A stretch of DNA of 64,000 nucleotides from positions 62,001 through 126,000 of the forward strand of contig NZ_VWOH01000001.1 in NCBI RefSeq assembly GCF_009268075.1, written 5' to 3'. Source of the stretch: 'Cynodon dactylon' phytoplasma (GTDB taxonomy: Bacteria; Bacillota_I; Bacilli_A; Acholeplasmatales; Acholeplasmataceae). Within the stretch, counting starts at the first letter, position 1, and each line of letters opens with the position of its first letter. Both the position numbers and the translations under genes were made by a program. The notes below the pieces were generated by a model, which was not told the origin of the DNA, made no database searches, and saw only the letters and a program-made list of their open reading frames with translations. Shown here piece after piece: positions 30,781-39,754 of this stretch.

Positions 30781-30844
30781 TAAAATTCTCTTTTCTGAAT
30801 TTATTATTAATTTTGATAAATATTCTAATTTCTAATCATAATTT

Positions 30845-32185
30845 CTATTCAATAGATAAAATCTTTTTTATATTATTCAAAATTTTAGATTTTCCTAATA
30901 AATATAAATAATTTGCTAAACTAGGACCTTCAAATCTTGAAGTACAAGATATTCTTAAAATTAGAAATAAATCTTTCCCTTTTAATTGAGTTTTTTGACT
31001 AAAAAAACGAATTATTTCATTAATTTTATCTATATCAAATTTTTTTAAACCAGATAACATATCATATAATTGTCTTAAATAGTTAAAATTTATTTTATTT
31101 TTAATGAATAAAATATCTTTTAAATCTATTTTTTTTTCTTTAACAAAAAATTCATTATATAAATATATTATTTCTTTAATATAACTTATTCTTTCTTGAA
31201 AAAGAAGAATCAAATTTTTTAAAAACTCTTTTTCTAAAAAAATATTTTCTTTTTGAAAAAAAACATCTACTATATTAAATAATTCTGACAAAGGCATTTT
31301 TTTTATATACTGACTATTAATAAAAGATAATTTCTTATGATCAAAAATAGCTGGCGACTTACTAATCCTTTTTATATCAAATAAATCAATTAATTCATTT
31401 GGTTCTAAAATAGTCTTTTGGGTTTGAGGTGAAAAACCTAGTAAAGATAAAAAATTAAATAATGCTTTTGGTAAATAACCCATATCAATGTAATTTTGAA
31501 TAAATTGTAATATGTTGTTAGAATCTCTTTTGCTTATTTTTTTTCTATTCTCATTTAAAATTAAAGAAATATGACCAAAAAAAGGAATAGACCAACCAAA
31601 AGATTCATATATCATAATTTGTTTTGGAGTATTAGTTATATGTTCTTCACCTCTAAGAATATGTGTAATATTCATTAAATGATCATCTATAGCAACAGCA
31701 TAATTATAAGTAGGGAATCCATTCTCCTTAATCAAAATCCAATCTTCTATTTCTTCACTTTCAAAAGATAAACTACCTCTTACTAAGTCATTAAATTCAT
31801 ATTTCTTATTTGAAGGGACACGAAAACGAATAACAAAAACATCAGAATTTTCTTTTTTATATTCTTTATAAGCTTTTTTTTTATCTATTAATAATTGAGC
31901 ATATTTTAAATAAATATTTAATCTTTCAGATTGTCTATAAGGTCCTAATGAACCTCCACAATCAGGACCTTCTTTCCAGTTAATGCCTAACCACTTAAGT
32001 TTGTCTAATTGATTTTGTTCGCTACTTTCTATATTTCTATTTAAATCAGTATCTTCAATTCTGATAATAAAATCTCCTTTATAGTGAGAAGCGAATAAAT
32101 AATTAAATAAAGCAGTTCGAGCATTACCAATATGTAAAAAACCTGTAGGACTAGGCGCATAACGAACTCTTATTTTTTTATTCAT
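30845..32185 (-). CDS. gltX: glutamyl-tRNA synthetase
   Basis: 446 residues. Class I synthetase that charges tRNA-Glu and, in most Firmicutes and Mollicutes, also tRNA-Gln for later amidation. The HIGH motif is APSPTGFLHIGNARTALFN (about 10-28) and the KMSKS-type motif is KKISKRDSNN (about 235). The conserved RIEDTD is present. A tRNA-Glu gene lies at 35243. It precedes cysS and follows the rplM-rpsI terminator. Confidence 0.96.
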   Translation of the reverse strand: MNKKIRVRYAPSPTGFLHIGNARTALFNYLFASHYKGDFIIRIEDTDLNRNIESSEQNQLDKLKWLGINWKEGPDCGGSLGPYRQSERLNIYLKYAQLLIDKKKAYKEYKKENSDVFVIRFRVPSNKKYEFNDLVRGSLSFESEEIEDWILIKENGFPTYNYAVAIDDHLMNITHILRGEEHITNTPKQIMIYESFGWSIPFFGHISLILNENRKKISKRDSNNILQFIQNYIDMGYLPKALFNFLSLLGFSPQTQKTILEPNELIDLFDIKRISKSPAIFDHKKLSFINSQYIKKMPLSELFNIVDVFFQKENIFLEKEFLKNLILLFQERISYIKEIIYLYNEFFVKEKKIDLKDILFIKNKINFNYLRQLYDMLSGLKKFDIDKINEIIRFFSQKTQLKGKDLFLILRISCTSRFEGPSLANYLYLLGKSKILNNIKKILSIE

Positions 32186-32214
32186 TTTAAAATAAAACTC
32201 CTTTTTTTTTAAAA

Positions 32215-32255
32215 AAAATTAAAAAGTCATTTTGAATCTTAACAAAAGACTTTTT
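32215..32255 (-). terminator. terminator of the rplM-rpsI operon
   Basis: An eight-base inverted repeat, AAAAAGTC (32221-32228) and GACTTTTT (32248-32255), is followed on the minus strand by a T-run. It starts seven bases after the rpsI stop and ends just before the gltX ribosome-binding site. Confidence 0.75.
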
Positions 32256-32262
32256 AATAACA

Positions 32263-32655
32263 CTAACGTTTAGAAAATTGAGGAGCACGACGTGCTTTTT
32301 TCAATCCATATTTCTTACGTTCTACACAACGAGAATCTCTAGTTAATAAACCAGCTTTTTTTAAAATTGTTCTTAATTGTGGTTCTATTTTGATTAAAGA
32401 CCTTGCAATACCTAATCTAATAGCTCCTGACTGAGATGTTATTCCACCGCCATGCACATTTACAATAACATCATATTTACTGTCAGTTTGTGTTAATTTT
32501 AAAGGTTTGATAGTTTCTAGACGAGTTTCATAATAAGGAATATAATTTTCTAAATGTCTATTATTAATTAAAATGTTCCCTTGGCCTAAAGTAAGAATAA
32601 CTCTTGCTATTGAAGTTTTTCTTCTGCCAGTTCCAAAATACTGAATTTTATTCAT
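32263..32655 (-). CDS. rpsI: 30S ribosomal protein S9
   Basis: 130 residues, standard. S9 contacts the P-site tRNA with its C-terminal tail, which here is the canonical [12 protein letters not shown]. The start ([14 protein letters not shown]) and [19 protein letters not shown] are conserved. It follows rplM by five bases, the universal rplM-rpsI pair. Confidence 0.97.
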   Translation of the reverse strand: MNKIQYFGTGRRKTSIARVILTLGQGNILINNRHLENYIPYYETRLETIKPLKLTQTDSKYDVIVNVHGGGITSQSGAIRLGIARSLIKIEPQLRTILKKAGLLTRDSRCVERKKYGLKKARRAPQFSKR

Positions 32656-32660
32656 TTTAT

Positions 32661-33158
32661 TTATACCTCTAAAACAGTTATATTTTGTGATTTTTGCTTA
32701 TGAGATTCATAAGGATAAACAAATAATTTTTTACGCATTTGATTTCCTAATTTAGTATGCGGTAACATACCAAAAACAGACTTTTCTAAAATACGAATAG
32801 GAAATTTATTCATTAATTCTAAAGCGTTAACTGTTTTTAAACCTCCTGGATAGCCAGAATGTCTATAATAATTTTTTTGTTTCCACTTTTTTCCTGTGAG
32901 CCTAATTTGAGACGCATTTATTACAATAACATAGTCTCCATTATCGATATTTGGTGTATAAGATGTTTTTAATTTTCCTTTTAAAATAGAAGCTATTTTA
33001 GTAGAAACTCTTCCTAATATTTTATTTTTAACATCAATTAAATACCATTTTCTAGACACTTTTTGTTTATTAATCGAAATAGTCTTGTTACTGTTATCTT
33101 TATCTTTTTTTTCTCTATTAGTTCTATTAGTTATTATTTTTTTTTCATTCTCTTTCAT
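32661..33158 (-). CDS. rplM: 50S ribosomal protein L13, N-terminally extended
   Basis: 165 residues, about 20 more than usual. L13 is an early-assembly large-subunit protein. The conserved body starts near residue 36 ([21 protein letters not shown]) and has [19 protein letters not shown] and HSGYPGG. The first 35 residues are Lys/Asn/Thr-rich and unconserved. No later Met lies before the body, so the start is accepted. The ATG has a weak AGGAATTT site. The operon is rplM-rpsI. Confidence 0.96.
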   Translation of the reverse strand: MKENEKKIITNRTNREKKDKDNSNKTISINKQKVSRKWYLIDVKNKILGRVSTKIASILKGKLKTSYTPNIDNGDYVIVINASQIRLTGKKWKQKNYYRHSGYPGGLKTVNALELMNKFPIRILEKSVFGMLPHTKLGNQMRKKLFVYPYESHKQKSQNITVLEV

Positions 33159-33812
33159 AATTAAACACTAAATTCCTTACTATGTTTTTGATTAAAATAA
33201 ATTAATTTTAAAATATTTATCATAATAAAAAAAACAAAATAAAATTTACAATTAATATATATCAATATTTAATATTGATACTCCATTTTATGTTATATTT
33301 CCATTTTATGTTATATTTTCATATTAAAATTTTTAATAATTATTAATTTATATACCATATTGTTTTTAAAATATCATAAACTTAATATAAATCAATATAT
33401 TTAAATTTTTAAATTTATTTTTTAAAGAATTAAGTTTTATTTTGATTCTTTTGAATTTTAACAATTAATTTAATTTTAATTATTTATAATTATTTACAAT
33501 AATTAAGTTAATATATGCCTGTATAATATACCTCTTCAATTTGATTATAAATCAACATACAAATATACTCAACTGAGTTTATCAAAAAAATTACTGAAAC
33601 AATAGTTTATTATTATAAATAATTATAAATAATTTAAGAACTTAAAATAAAAAAACTTAAAATAAAAAATGACAAAAATATAAAAAAATAAATATTAAAT
33701 CCTTAACACAAGTCTATAAAAAAAAACAAAAATGTCAATTTTATAATTAACTAAGATAATAAAAAAACAATAAAACTTTCTTAATATTAAAATTTATAAT
33801 AAAAAAATATAA
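33159..33812. other. intergenic region upstream of rplM with short repeats
   Basis: About 650 bases between rplM and the tRNA operon. It has a perfect 19-base palindrome around ATCAATATTTAATATTGAT (33261-33279) and, just after it, an 18-base direct repeat CCATTTTATGTTATATTT (33283-33300 and 33301-33318). Both are 100-160 bases upstream of the rplM start, where an L13 leader or operator could lie. No gene or RNA was recognised. The rest is A/T runs. Confidence 0.5.
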
Positions 33813-33887
33813 TGGAGCGAATGATGGGAATCGAACCCACATCTCTAGCTTGGAAGGCTAGGGTAATAACCATTATACGACACTCGC
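33813..33887 (-). tRNA. tRNA-Gly (anticodon TCC)
   Basis: 75 bases including an encoded CCA. The acceptor GCGAGTG pairs with the 3' strand, the anticodon loop reads CTTCCAA, and the T arm is GTGGGTTCGATTCCCAT. It is the last gene of the Glu-Arg-Pro-Gly operon. Confidence 0.95.
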
Positions 33888-33896
33888 GTTTAAAAA

Positions 33897-33973
33897 TGGT
33901 CGGGAAGACAGGATTCGAACCTGCGACCTCCTGGTCCCAAACCAGGCGCTATACCAAGCTAAGCTACTTCCCG
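33897..33973 (-). tRNA. tRNA-Pro (anticodon TGG)
   Basis: 77 bases with encoded CCA. The acceptor CGGGAAG pairs with CTTCCCG. The anticodon stem CCTGG/CCAGG encloses TTTGGGA, and the T arm has GGTTCGAATCC. It lies between the split tRNA-Arg and tRNA-Gly, with about ten bases to tRNA-Gly. Confidence 0.95.
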
Positions 33974-34000
33974 AATAAAAAAAACAAAAAAATAAAAAAA

Positions 34001-35221
34001 TGGCACACCCAAGAGGACTCGAACCCCTAACCTTCTGATCCGTAGTCAGATGCTCTAATGTAGATAGAAACGATACTAAATAAATATATTTCAAAAAATA
34101 ATTATAATTTAGTAACGAGCCCCTACCCAAACCGGACAGGCATGTCTCCATGCATCCGGCTTTCCAAGTTCAACCTTTAAAATTAACTACTTTTTAAAAG
34201 TTTAGATACTAATTCTTCAAATATTATTTTGAAATAAAGAAATCTAAAAAAAAAATAACTTTCATTTTAAAGAAAGAAATAAGTTTATACTAGCTATCTA
34301 TAAACAACTTATATCATTTTTCTTTTTTAAGATGTATCTCTATTTTTGAATAAAAGAATTTTTCTCTCTGCCTTCCTTCGCCTTGTAAAGAGTTTTCTCT
34401 TTTCCTTGGTAGGTCATAACTCCTACGACTACTATGTCAGCTCTGCAGCCATAATCTTGATTTTAATTATTAAACTAGTTATATCGTTTAATAAAAAGAT
34501 CTTAGGCCTTCCTAGGTAGCTATAAATTAATAGGCGAATTAATAAATATCGGTTTGAGTCTTACAATAGAGAATTACCAAAAAAAATTTCTCTTGAAACA
34601 AGAAATATTTTACTAAATTAAATATTTATAAATTTAATTTTGTTGATAATCATAAATATTATTGGACAAATAATTATGTTTTCTTGTTTTAAATATTTAA
34701 AATATAATTAAATTTAAAAATAAATATTTAAAGGTTAGCTTTATAAAACCTTCATTCTTCGCTCTTCACATTATTTTTATAATATTAAACCTTTTTTTAT
34801 TTTCTCTTTGATATTGCTAAAATTATAAAAACTTAAAAAAATAAATTAAAATAAATCATAAATAAAAAATCAAATGAAAAATAAGTGATAAAAAAATTTT
34901 CATATAATTAAATTTTTTTTAATTCTATATAACTACTCTTAATTTAATAAATTACAAAATATTTTAATTTTAAATACATTCTCATTTATTATCTATTATA
35001 TCATCTATTTATATCTAATTTTTTAACTTTACAAATTTTAACAAATATTTTTTAGACATGCTATTTTCCCTTATATTTTTTCAAATATTAAGGTAAGTCT
35101 ATCGAGTTCTTCCATTATCATAAGAAGAGAAGTGCCTTTTTTTGAAATTTATCCAATTTAGTAAGTTAATCTTCTTTAAATTTATGCTCGAACTAGCGCC
35201 CTCCAATTAAGCTATGGGTGT
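34001..35221 (-). tRNA. tRNA-Arg (anticodon ACG), split by a group II intron
   Basis: The gene is in two pieces. The 5' exon, 35202-35221 (20 bases), holds the acceptor 5' strand ACACCCA, TA, and D arm up to AATTGGA. The 3' exon, 34001-34057 (57 bases), starts TAGAGC and contains the anticodon arm (loop CTACGGA), T arm, acceptor 3' strand TGGGTGT, G and encoded CCA. Joined they make a normal 77-base tRNA: the D stem GCTT/GAGC, anticodon stem and seven-pair acceptor stem all form. The break is in the D-loop after the GG pair. The gene lies between intact tRNA-Glu and tRNA-Pro. This tRNA normally reads CGN codons after A34 is converted to inosine, so the intron must be removed if there is no second copy. 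Confidence 0.92.
34058..35201 (-). mobile_element. ORF-less group II intron in tRNA-Arg
   Basis: 1144 bases. It begins GGGCG (a variant of GUGYG) and ends CTACAT. Domain V is at 34129-34162: the arms AAGCCGG and CCGGTTT carry the AGC triad, and the tip GCATG-GAGA-CATGC is perfectly paired. Domain VI follows (GTAG...CTAC, then AT). Blocks CATAGTAGTCGT (34425-34436) and ACAAGGCGAA (34377-34386) are shared with the intron at 59928. A candidate EBS1, TCCAAT, at 34661-34666 is complementary to the last six exon bases ATTGGA. The base before it is G, facing U at the start of the 3' exon (delta pairing, as in IIA introns). No reverse transcriptase or maturase frame is present, so splicing must be autonomous or helped in trans. 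Confidence 0.88.
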
Positions 35222-35242
35222 TAATTTTTTTTGAATAAAATT

Positions 35243-35318
35243 TGGTGACCCGTACGGGATTCGAACCCGTGAATGCATGCGTGAAAGGCATGTGAGTTAA
35301 CCATTTCTCCAACGGGCC
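35243..35318 (-). tRNA. tRNA-Glu (anticodon TTC)
   Basis: 76 bases with encoded CCA. The acceptor GGCCCGT pairs with ACGGGTC. The anticodon loop is CTTTCAC, and the T arm is ACGGGTTCGAATCCCGT. It is the first gene of the four-tRNA operon, 21 bases before the split tRNA-Arg. Confidence 0.95.
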
Positions 35319-35396
35319 ATATACATATTAATATTACTAAAATTAAGTTATGTTTACATCACAATATCATAATAAAATAATAAATTTTGTAATAAA

Positions 35397-35408
35397 ATTA
35401 TAACACAA
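35397..35408 (-). promoter_or_regulatory. candidate -10 element of the tRNA-Glu-Arg-Pro-Gly operon
   Basis: On the minus strand TTGTGTTATAAT contains a perfect TATAAT (35397-35402) preceded by TGT, an extended -10 form. It is about 80 bases upstream of tRNA-Glu. No good -35 box lies at 16-18 bases. This is the best candidate in the gap shared with the divergent sodA. Confidence 0.4.
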
Positions 35409-35521
35409 TTAATTTTATCATAAAAAAATTAATCTAAACAATATATTATCAAGTTTTTTTAATTTCAAATTTTTATCTTTTATTAAATATTAAATCAACA
35501 AAATTAAATCAATAAACAAAC

Positions 35522-35550
35522 TTGTTATTAAAAATATAAAATGTTATAAT
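35522..35550 (+). promoter_or_regulatory. promoter of sodA
   Basis: TTGTTA (35522-35527) and a perfect TATAAT (35545-35550) are 17 bases apart, with TGT directly before the -10 box. This is 83 bases upstream of sodA, and a GATGAGG ribosome-binding site precedes the ATG. Confidence 0.65.
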
Positions 35551-35632
35551 TACCAACAGTTAGTGTAGAAATTAAATAGAAAAAAATAATAATATTAAAC
35601 TTATAATTTTTAATAATAAAAGATGAGGTTTT

Positions 35633-36280
35633 ATGAAAAAAAAAATATATTATTTACCAAAATTAGATTATGAATTTAATGAATTAGAACCTTTTATAGA
35701 TAAAAAAACTATGGAATTACACTATGAAAAACATCATAGAAACTATTTTAATAATTTAAATATGTCTCTAGAAAAATATCCTAATTTAAAAGATGATTTA
35801 AGAACTATGTTAAAAAAACCTATTCTAATACCTGAAGATATAAAAACATCTATCCAAAATAATGGAGGAGGATATTTAAATCATATATTTTTTTGGAAAA
35901 TATTAAAAAAAAGAGATAGCGAAAATAAACCTTCTCAAAAATTAAAACAATTAATAAATATTAATTTTCAAAGCTTAGAAAATTTTAAAGATAAATTTTC
36001 TAAAGAAGCTCAAAAACTTTTTGGTAGTGGTTGGGTATGGCTAATTTCAGATTTACAAAATAAACTTAAAATTATTTCAACAAAAAATCAAGATACAGTA
36101 TTAAATATAGGAAACCCCATAATAGGTTTAGACGTTTGGGAACATGCTTATTATCTTTCTTATCAAAATCGTCGAATAGACTATATAGAAGCATTTTTTA
36201 ATATTATAAATTGGATTCAAGCATCACAAAATATAGAAAAACCATTTTTTGAAAATATTGAAATATCCAAAGAAGTATAA
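35633..36280 (+). CDS. sodA: superoxide dismutase (Fe/Mn family)
   Basis: 215 residues, typical. The cytosolic enzyme converts superoxide to oxygen and hydrogen peroxide. Metal ligands match the family: His30 (MELHYEKHH), His84 (GGGYLNHIFFW), Asp167 and His171 (GLDVWEHAYYL). The GSGWVWL segment is also normal. Metal choice (Mn or Fe) cannot be settled by eye; the GGGYLNH context is compatible with Mn. Phytoplasmas also keep sodA. It has its own promoter and is divergent from the tRNA operon. Confidence 0.95.
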   Translation: MKKKIYYLPKLDYEFNELEPFIDKKTMELHYEKHHRNYFNNLNMSLEKYPNLKDDLRTMLKKPILIPEDIKTSIQNNGGGYLNHIFFWKILKKRDSENKPSQKLKQLININFQSLENFKDKFSKEAQKLFGSGWVWLISDLQNKLKIISTKNQDTVLNIGNPIIGLDVWEHAYYLSYQNRRIDYIEAFFNIINWIQASQNIEKPFFENIEISKEV

Positions 36281-36399
36281 ATTAATATAATATAGTAAAT
36301 ATTCCAGTTTTTTTAGTTTTAATTTATTAAAATTTTATAATTCGATTTGAATTTTAAACTGATTTTATTCATTTTATTTAACTAAAGAAAGAAATTAAT

Positions 36400-36819
36400 G
36401 TGTGTATTTATATTAGAAATATAGAAAAAAAAAAAATAGATATTATCAAAAGCTTATATCAATATGATTTTTATCAAGATGAACTAAAAAACAAAAATAA
36501 AAACATTTTACCAAATATTAATTTATTTAAGAATATAATTAAAAACATTAAATTAATTGATTGCATAATTAAAAAAAATTTATACAATTACAAAATAAAT
36601 AGATTAAATAAGGTAGATAAAGCAATAATAAGATTTGCCACTATGGAATTATTAGAAAGAAAAAGATCACATAAGTTGATTATTAATGAAGCTATTGAAA
36701 TAACTAAAGAATATTCTTCATTAGATAACCAAAAACAACATAAATTTAATAATAAAGTTTTACATCTTATCTATGAATATATAAAAAAAAATAAAAATGA
36801 TTTTATAATTAAATATTAA
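36400..36819 (+). CDS. nusB: transcription antitermination factor NusB
   Basis: 139 residues. NusB binds S10 (NusE, encoded at 3044) and boxA RNA in ribosomal antitermination. The C-terminal half is clearly NusB: RLNKVDKAIIRFATMELLERK (about 67-87), then INEAIEITKEYS (about 94-105) and FNNKVLHLIYEYI. The N-terminal half keeps only a SLYQYDFY remnant of the usual ALYQ-D pattern. It starts at the ATG after AAAGAAAG. Confidence 0.85.
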   Translation: MCIYIRNIEKKKIDIIKSLYQYDFYQDELKNKNKNILPNINLFKNIIKNIKLIDCIIKKNLYNYKINRLNKVDKAIIRFATMELLERKRSHKLIINEAIEITKEYSSLDNQKQHKFNNKVLHLIYEYIKKNKNDFIIKY

Positions 36820-36869
36820 TTACTCATTTTTTTATTTAGTAATTGATTATTAATAAATAAAAAAAATAA

Positions 36870-37985
36870 GTGAAAAAAATGGAAAAATACATACAAGAAA
36901 AAATAGAAAAATTAAATTTTAAACAAATAACACCTATACAAAAAGAAATTTTTAAAAATTTTGAAACAAAATCAAATTTAGTATGTATATCCCCAACAGG
37001 AACTGGAAAAACACATGCTTATTTATTACCTATTTTAAGCAAAATAAAATGGAACAAAGACATTGTCCAAGCTGTTATAGTAGTTCCAACAAATGAATTA
37101 GTTTTTCAAATATTCGAAATGATAACAAAAATAGAAAATCAAAAAAATAAAATAAAAATTTTTTTTGGTGGAATGAACAAAATAAAAACAAATTCACAGC
37201 TCGACAAAAAACAGCCCATAATTATTATTGCTACTTTGAATAAACTATTTGAGTATGTTTATATACTAAAAAAGATAAATATACATAAATCTTCTTTTTT
37301 TATTTTAGATGAAGCTGATATGTTTTTTGAGCAAAAATCTTTACCTTTAATAAAAAATTTGTTGTCAAAATGGAAACCTAAAATTTTACTTTTATCAGCT
37401 TCTTTAACCAAAAACATGAAATCTTTCATAAATAAACATTTTGGAAAATCGATTTTTATTGATGTTAATAATAAAAGTAAATTAAATTTAAATTTTTACG
37501 CAGTAGAAAGTAGTGAAAAAAATCGTTTAAAAGATTTATTGTTTTTTTTGTATAAAATAAACCCATTCTTAGCTTTTATTTTTATATCCAAAAAAAAAGA
37601 ACAACCATATGTATATAAAATACTAAAAAATAAAAAAATGAATGTTTTGGATTTTTCTTCTTATTTGTCAGTAAAAGAAAGAAGAAGAAAAATAATAGAG
37701 ATTAAAAAAAACAAATATCAATATATTGTTACTACTGATATAGCATCTAGAGGATTAGACATTAAAGATATTTCTTGGATTATACATTATGATTTACCAA
37801 ATAAAAACTTAGATTTTTTTAAACATAGAAGTGGTCGTGCAGGTAGAATGGGTAAAGAAGGTAATGTTATATTATTTTACGAGCAAAAAGAAAAAGAACT
37901 TTTATTGAAAATAGAAAAAAAAAACAATATAAAATTTAAAAAAATTTCATTAAGAAAGTCGCAAAAAAATGATAAAAATTGGTAG
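36870..37985 (+). CDS. DEAD-box RNA helicase, core only
   Basis: 371 residues, a minimal helicase with little beyond the two RecA-like domains. The Q-motif region (FKQITPIQKEIF), motif I SPTGTGKT (about 41-48), PTNEL, motif II DEAD (about 148-151), motif III SAS, and motif VI HRSGRAGR (about 323-330) are all present. It lacks the long C-terminal tail of CshA. It resembles CshB-type proteins of Firmicutes used in ribosome biogenesis and RNA decay. GTG at 36870 or ATG at 36879 may be the start. It overlaps nfo by 17 bases in another frame, a pairing seen in other Firmicutes (cshB-nfo). Confidence 0.9.
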   Translation: MKKMEKYIQEKIEKLNFKQITPIQKEIFKNFETKSNLVCISPTGTGKTHAYLLPILSKIKWNKDIVQAVIVVPTNELVFQIFEMITKIENQKNKIKIFFGGMNKIKTNSQLDKKQPIIIIATLNKLFEYVYILKKINIHKSSFFILDEADMFFEQKSLPLIKNLLSKWKPKILLLSASLTKNMKSFINKHFGKSIFIDVNNKSKLNLNFYAVESSEKNRLKDLLFFLYKINPFLAFIFISKKKEQPYVYKILKNKKMNVLDFSSYLSVKERRRKIIEIKKNKYQYIVTTDIASRGLDIKDISWIIHYDLPNKNLDFFKHRSGRAGRMGKEGNVILFYEQKEKELLLKIEKKNNIKFKKISLRKSQKNDKNW

Positions 37986-38841
37986 TCATGTTTCTTTTAA
38001 ACAACCTTTATTATATTTAGGTTCTTTAAGGGAAGCTTTATATTTTGATTCTAATACCTTTATGATTTATACTGGAGCTCCTCAAAACACAATAAGAGTA
38101 AATTTAAATGAAACAAATATCAAACAAACTATAAAAGAAATTAAAAAAAATAATATTGATATAAATGATTTAATAGGTCATGCTCCTTATATAGTAAACT
38201 TAGCTAATCCTATATTAAAAAAAAGGCAATTTTCTATTGATTTTTTAACTCAAGAAATTTTGAGATTTTCCAAAATGGAAATCACAACAATGGTTTTACA
38301 TCCTGGAAACGCTATTAATCAAAATAGAATAGAATCAATAAAATGGATATCAGAAGGCATAAATCAAATAATAAAAAACACTCCTCTGATTAAAACAAAA
38401 ATAGCTTTAGAAACTATGTCTGGAAAAGGAAACGAAATAGGTTATTGTTTCGAAGAAATTAAAGATATCATAAATTTAATTGAAAATAAAAAAAGAATTT
38501 CAGTTTGTTTTGATACTTGTCATGTTTTTGATTCAGGTTATGATATAAAAAATAATTTTGAATTAGTAATGAATGAATTTAATTCTATAATTGGTTTTGA
38601 ATATTTGAATGTTTTTCATATTAATGATTCTAAAAATTATTTAGGTAGTAAAAAAGATCGCCATGAAAATATTGGTTTTGGAAAAATAGGTTTTGATGCT
38701 TTAATCAAAATAATTTTTGAACCTAAATTTATAAAATTACCAAAAATACTAGAAACACCATTTATAAATGGATATCCACCTTATAAAGAAGAAATAGATA
38801 TGATTAAAAAAAAAAAATTTAATTATAATCTAAAAAAATGA
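37969..38841 (+). CDS. nfo: endonuclease IV (AP endonuclease)
   Basis: 290 residues. It cuts the DNA backbone at abasic sites with a three-zinc centre in base excision repair. It begins KIGSHVSFKQPLLYL. HAPYIVNLANP, VLHPGNA, ALETMSGKGNEIGY (Glu ligand), CFDTCHVFDSGYD, NVFHINDSKNYLGSKKDRHENIGFGKIG and ETPFINGYPPYKEE carry the metal ligands in family order. It overlaps the helicase end and ends in TGA. It faces truB with two bases between the stops. Confidence 0.96.
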   Translation: MIKIGSHVSFKQPLLYLGSLREALYFDSNTFMIYTGAPQNTIRVNLNETNIKQTIKEIKKNNIDINDLIGHAPYIVNLANPILKKRQFSIDFLTQEILRFSKMEITTMVLHPGNAINQNRIESIKWISEGINQIIKNTPLIKTKIALETMSGKGNEIGYCFEEIKDIINLIENKKRISVCFDTCHVFDSGYDIKNNFELVMNEFNSIIGFEYLNVFHINDSKNYLGSKKDRHENIGFGKIGFDALIKIIFEPKFIKLPKILETPFINGYPPYKEEIDMIKKKKFNYNLKK

Positions 38842-38843
38842 AA

Positions 38844-39704
38844 CTAGAAAAAAAATTTTGGACAATAATGATATTTATTATTTTTTATAGGCTCATAATA
38901 AGCAATCCATTTATAATTCTCATCTAAAACAATAAAAGGTTTATATGTTTTTATCTGTCTATAATCTAAATAAATACCATTTCTAACTAATTTAATTAAA
39001 TAACTACTTAAAATAATTTTCAAACAATTTTTAAAAAATTCTTTTTCATCAATCAAATCTTCTTTTGAGATTGTAAATAAACACTTAGATTTTTTCAAAC
39101 AATATTCCCCTATACAAACCCTCACTAATTTTTTTAAAAATCCATAAGTATTCATTTGTGCAGCTATATCTCTTACTAAACTTCTAATATAAGTCCCTTT
39201 TGAAACTTTAGAATAAAAATAAACTTGATTTTTTAAAAAAAAAGATAATATCTTTAATTCATAAATATGGACTTCTTTAGGCGGAATATCTATTTTAATT
39301 CCTTTTCTAGCTAAATTATACATTTTTTGACCTCTAATTTTAACAGCAGAATACATAGGAGGTATTTGTAAATACTTCTTTTGATGAAAAAAATTAAAAC
39401 TTTTTTGAATCATATCTAAATTCAAAATAATATCAAAATTCTCATTTATTAATTTTCCTGTAATATCTAAAGTATCGTAATTTTTATTAAAAACCATTAT
39501 ACCTTCATAACTTTTGTGTAATTTTTCAAATAAAAAAGATAATTTAGTAAAATTGTTTACCAAAACAATCAAAAGCCCTTCAGCAAAAGGATCTAAAGTT
39601 CCTGTATGTCCAACTTTTTTTAAATTAAATTTTTTTTTTATTTGTCTAATAGTATCATGAGATGTAATTCCTTTTTTTTTATAAACCAAAAAAAAACCAT
39701 TCAT
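38844..39704 (-). CDS. truB: tRNA pseudouridine(55) synthase
   Basis: 286 residues. It makes pseudouridine 55 in the T loop of tRNAs. The start NGFFLVYKKKGITSHD and the catalytic loop VGHTGTLDPFAEGLL (about 32-46, with the nucleophile Asp in GTLDP) are conserved. PPMYSAVKIRGQKMYNLARKG follows (about 117-137), and YIRSLVRDIA near 178. It lies downstream of trxA with a 50-base gap and converges on nfo. Confidence 0.95.
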   Translation of the reverse strand: MNGFFLVYKKKGITSHDTIRQIKKKFNLKKVGHTGTLDPFAEGLLIVLVNNFTKLSFLFEKLHKSYEGIMVFNKNYDTLDITGKLINENFDIILNLDMIQKSFNFFHQKKYLQIPPMYSAVKIRGQKMYNLARKGIKIDIPPKEVHIYELKILSFFLKNQVYFYSKVSKGTYIRSLVRDIAAQMNTYGFLKKLVRVCIGEYCLKKSKCLFTISKEDLIDEKEFFKNCLKIILSSYLIKLVRNGIYLDYRQIKTYKPFIVLDENYKWIAYYEPIKNNKYHYCPKFFF

Positions 39705-39754
39705 AAAATATAAAAACCATACAACCTTTTCAAAATTTAAAAAAATAAAATAAA

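Noticed and set aside
33812-34151. Open frames of 72 (plus) and 92 (minus) codons
   Set aside because: They run through tRNA-Gly, tRNA-Pro, the tRNA-Arg 3' exon and intron domain V. tRNA bases give GC-rich, stop-poor frames; their peptides are translated tRNA.
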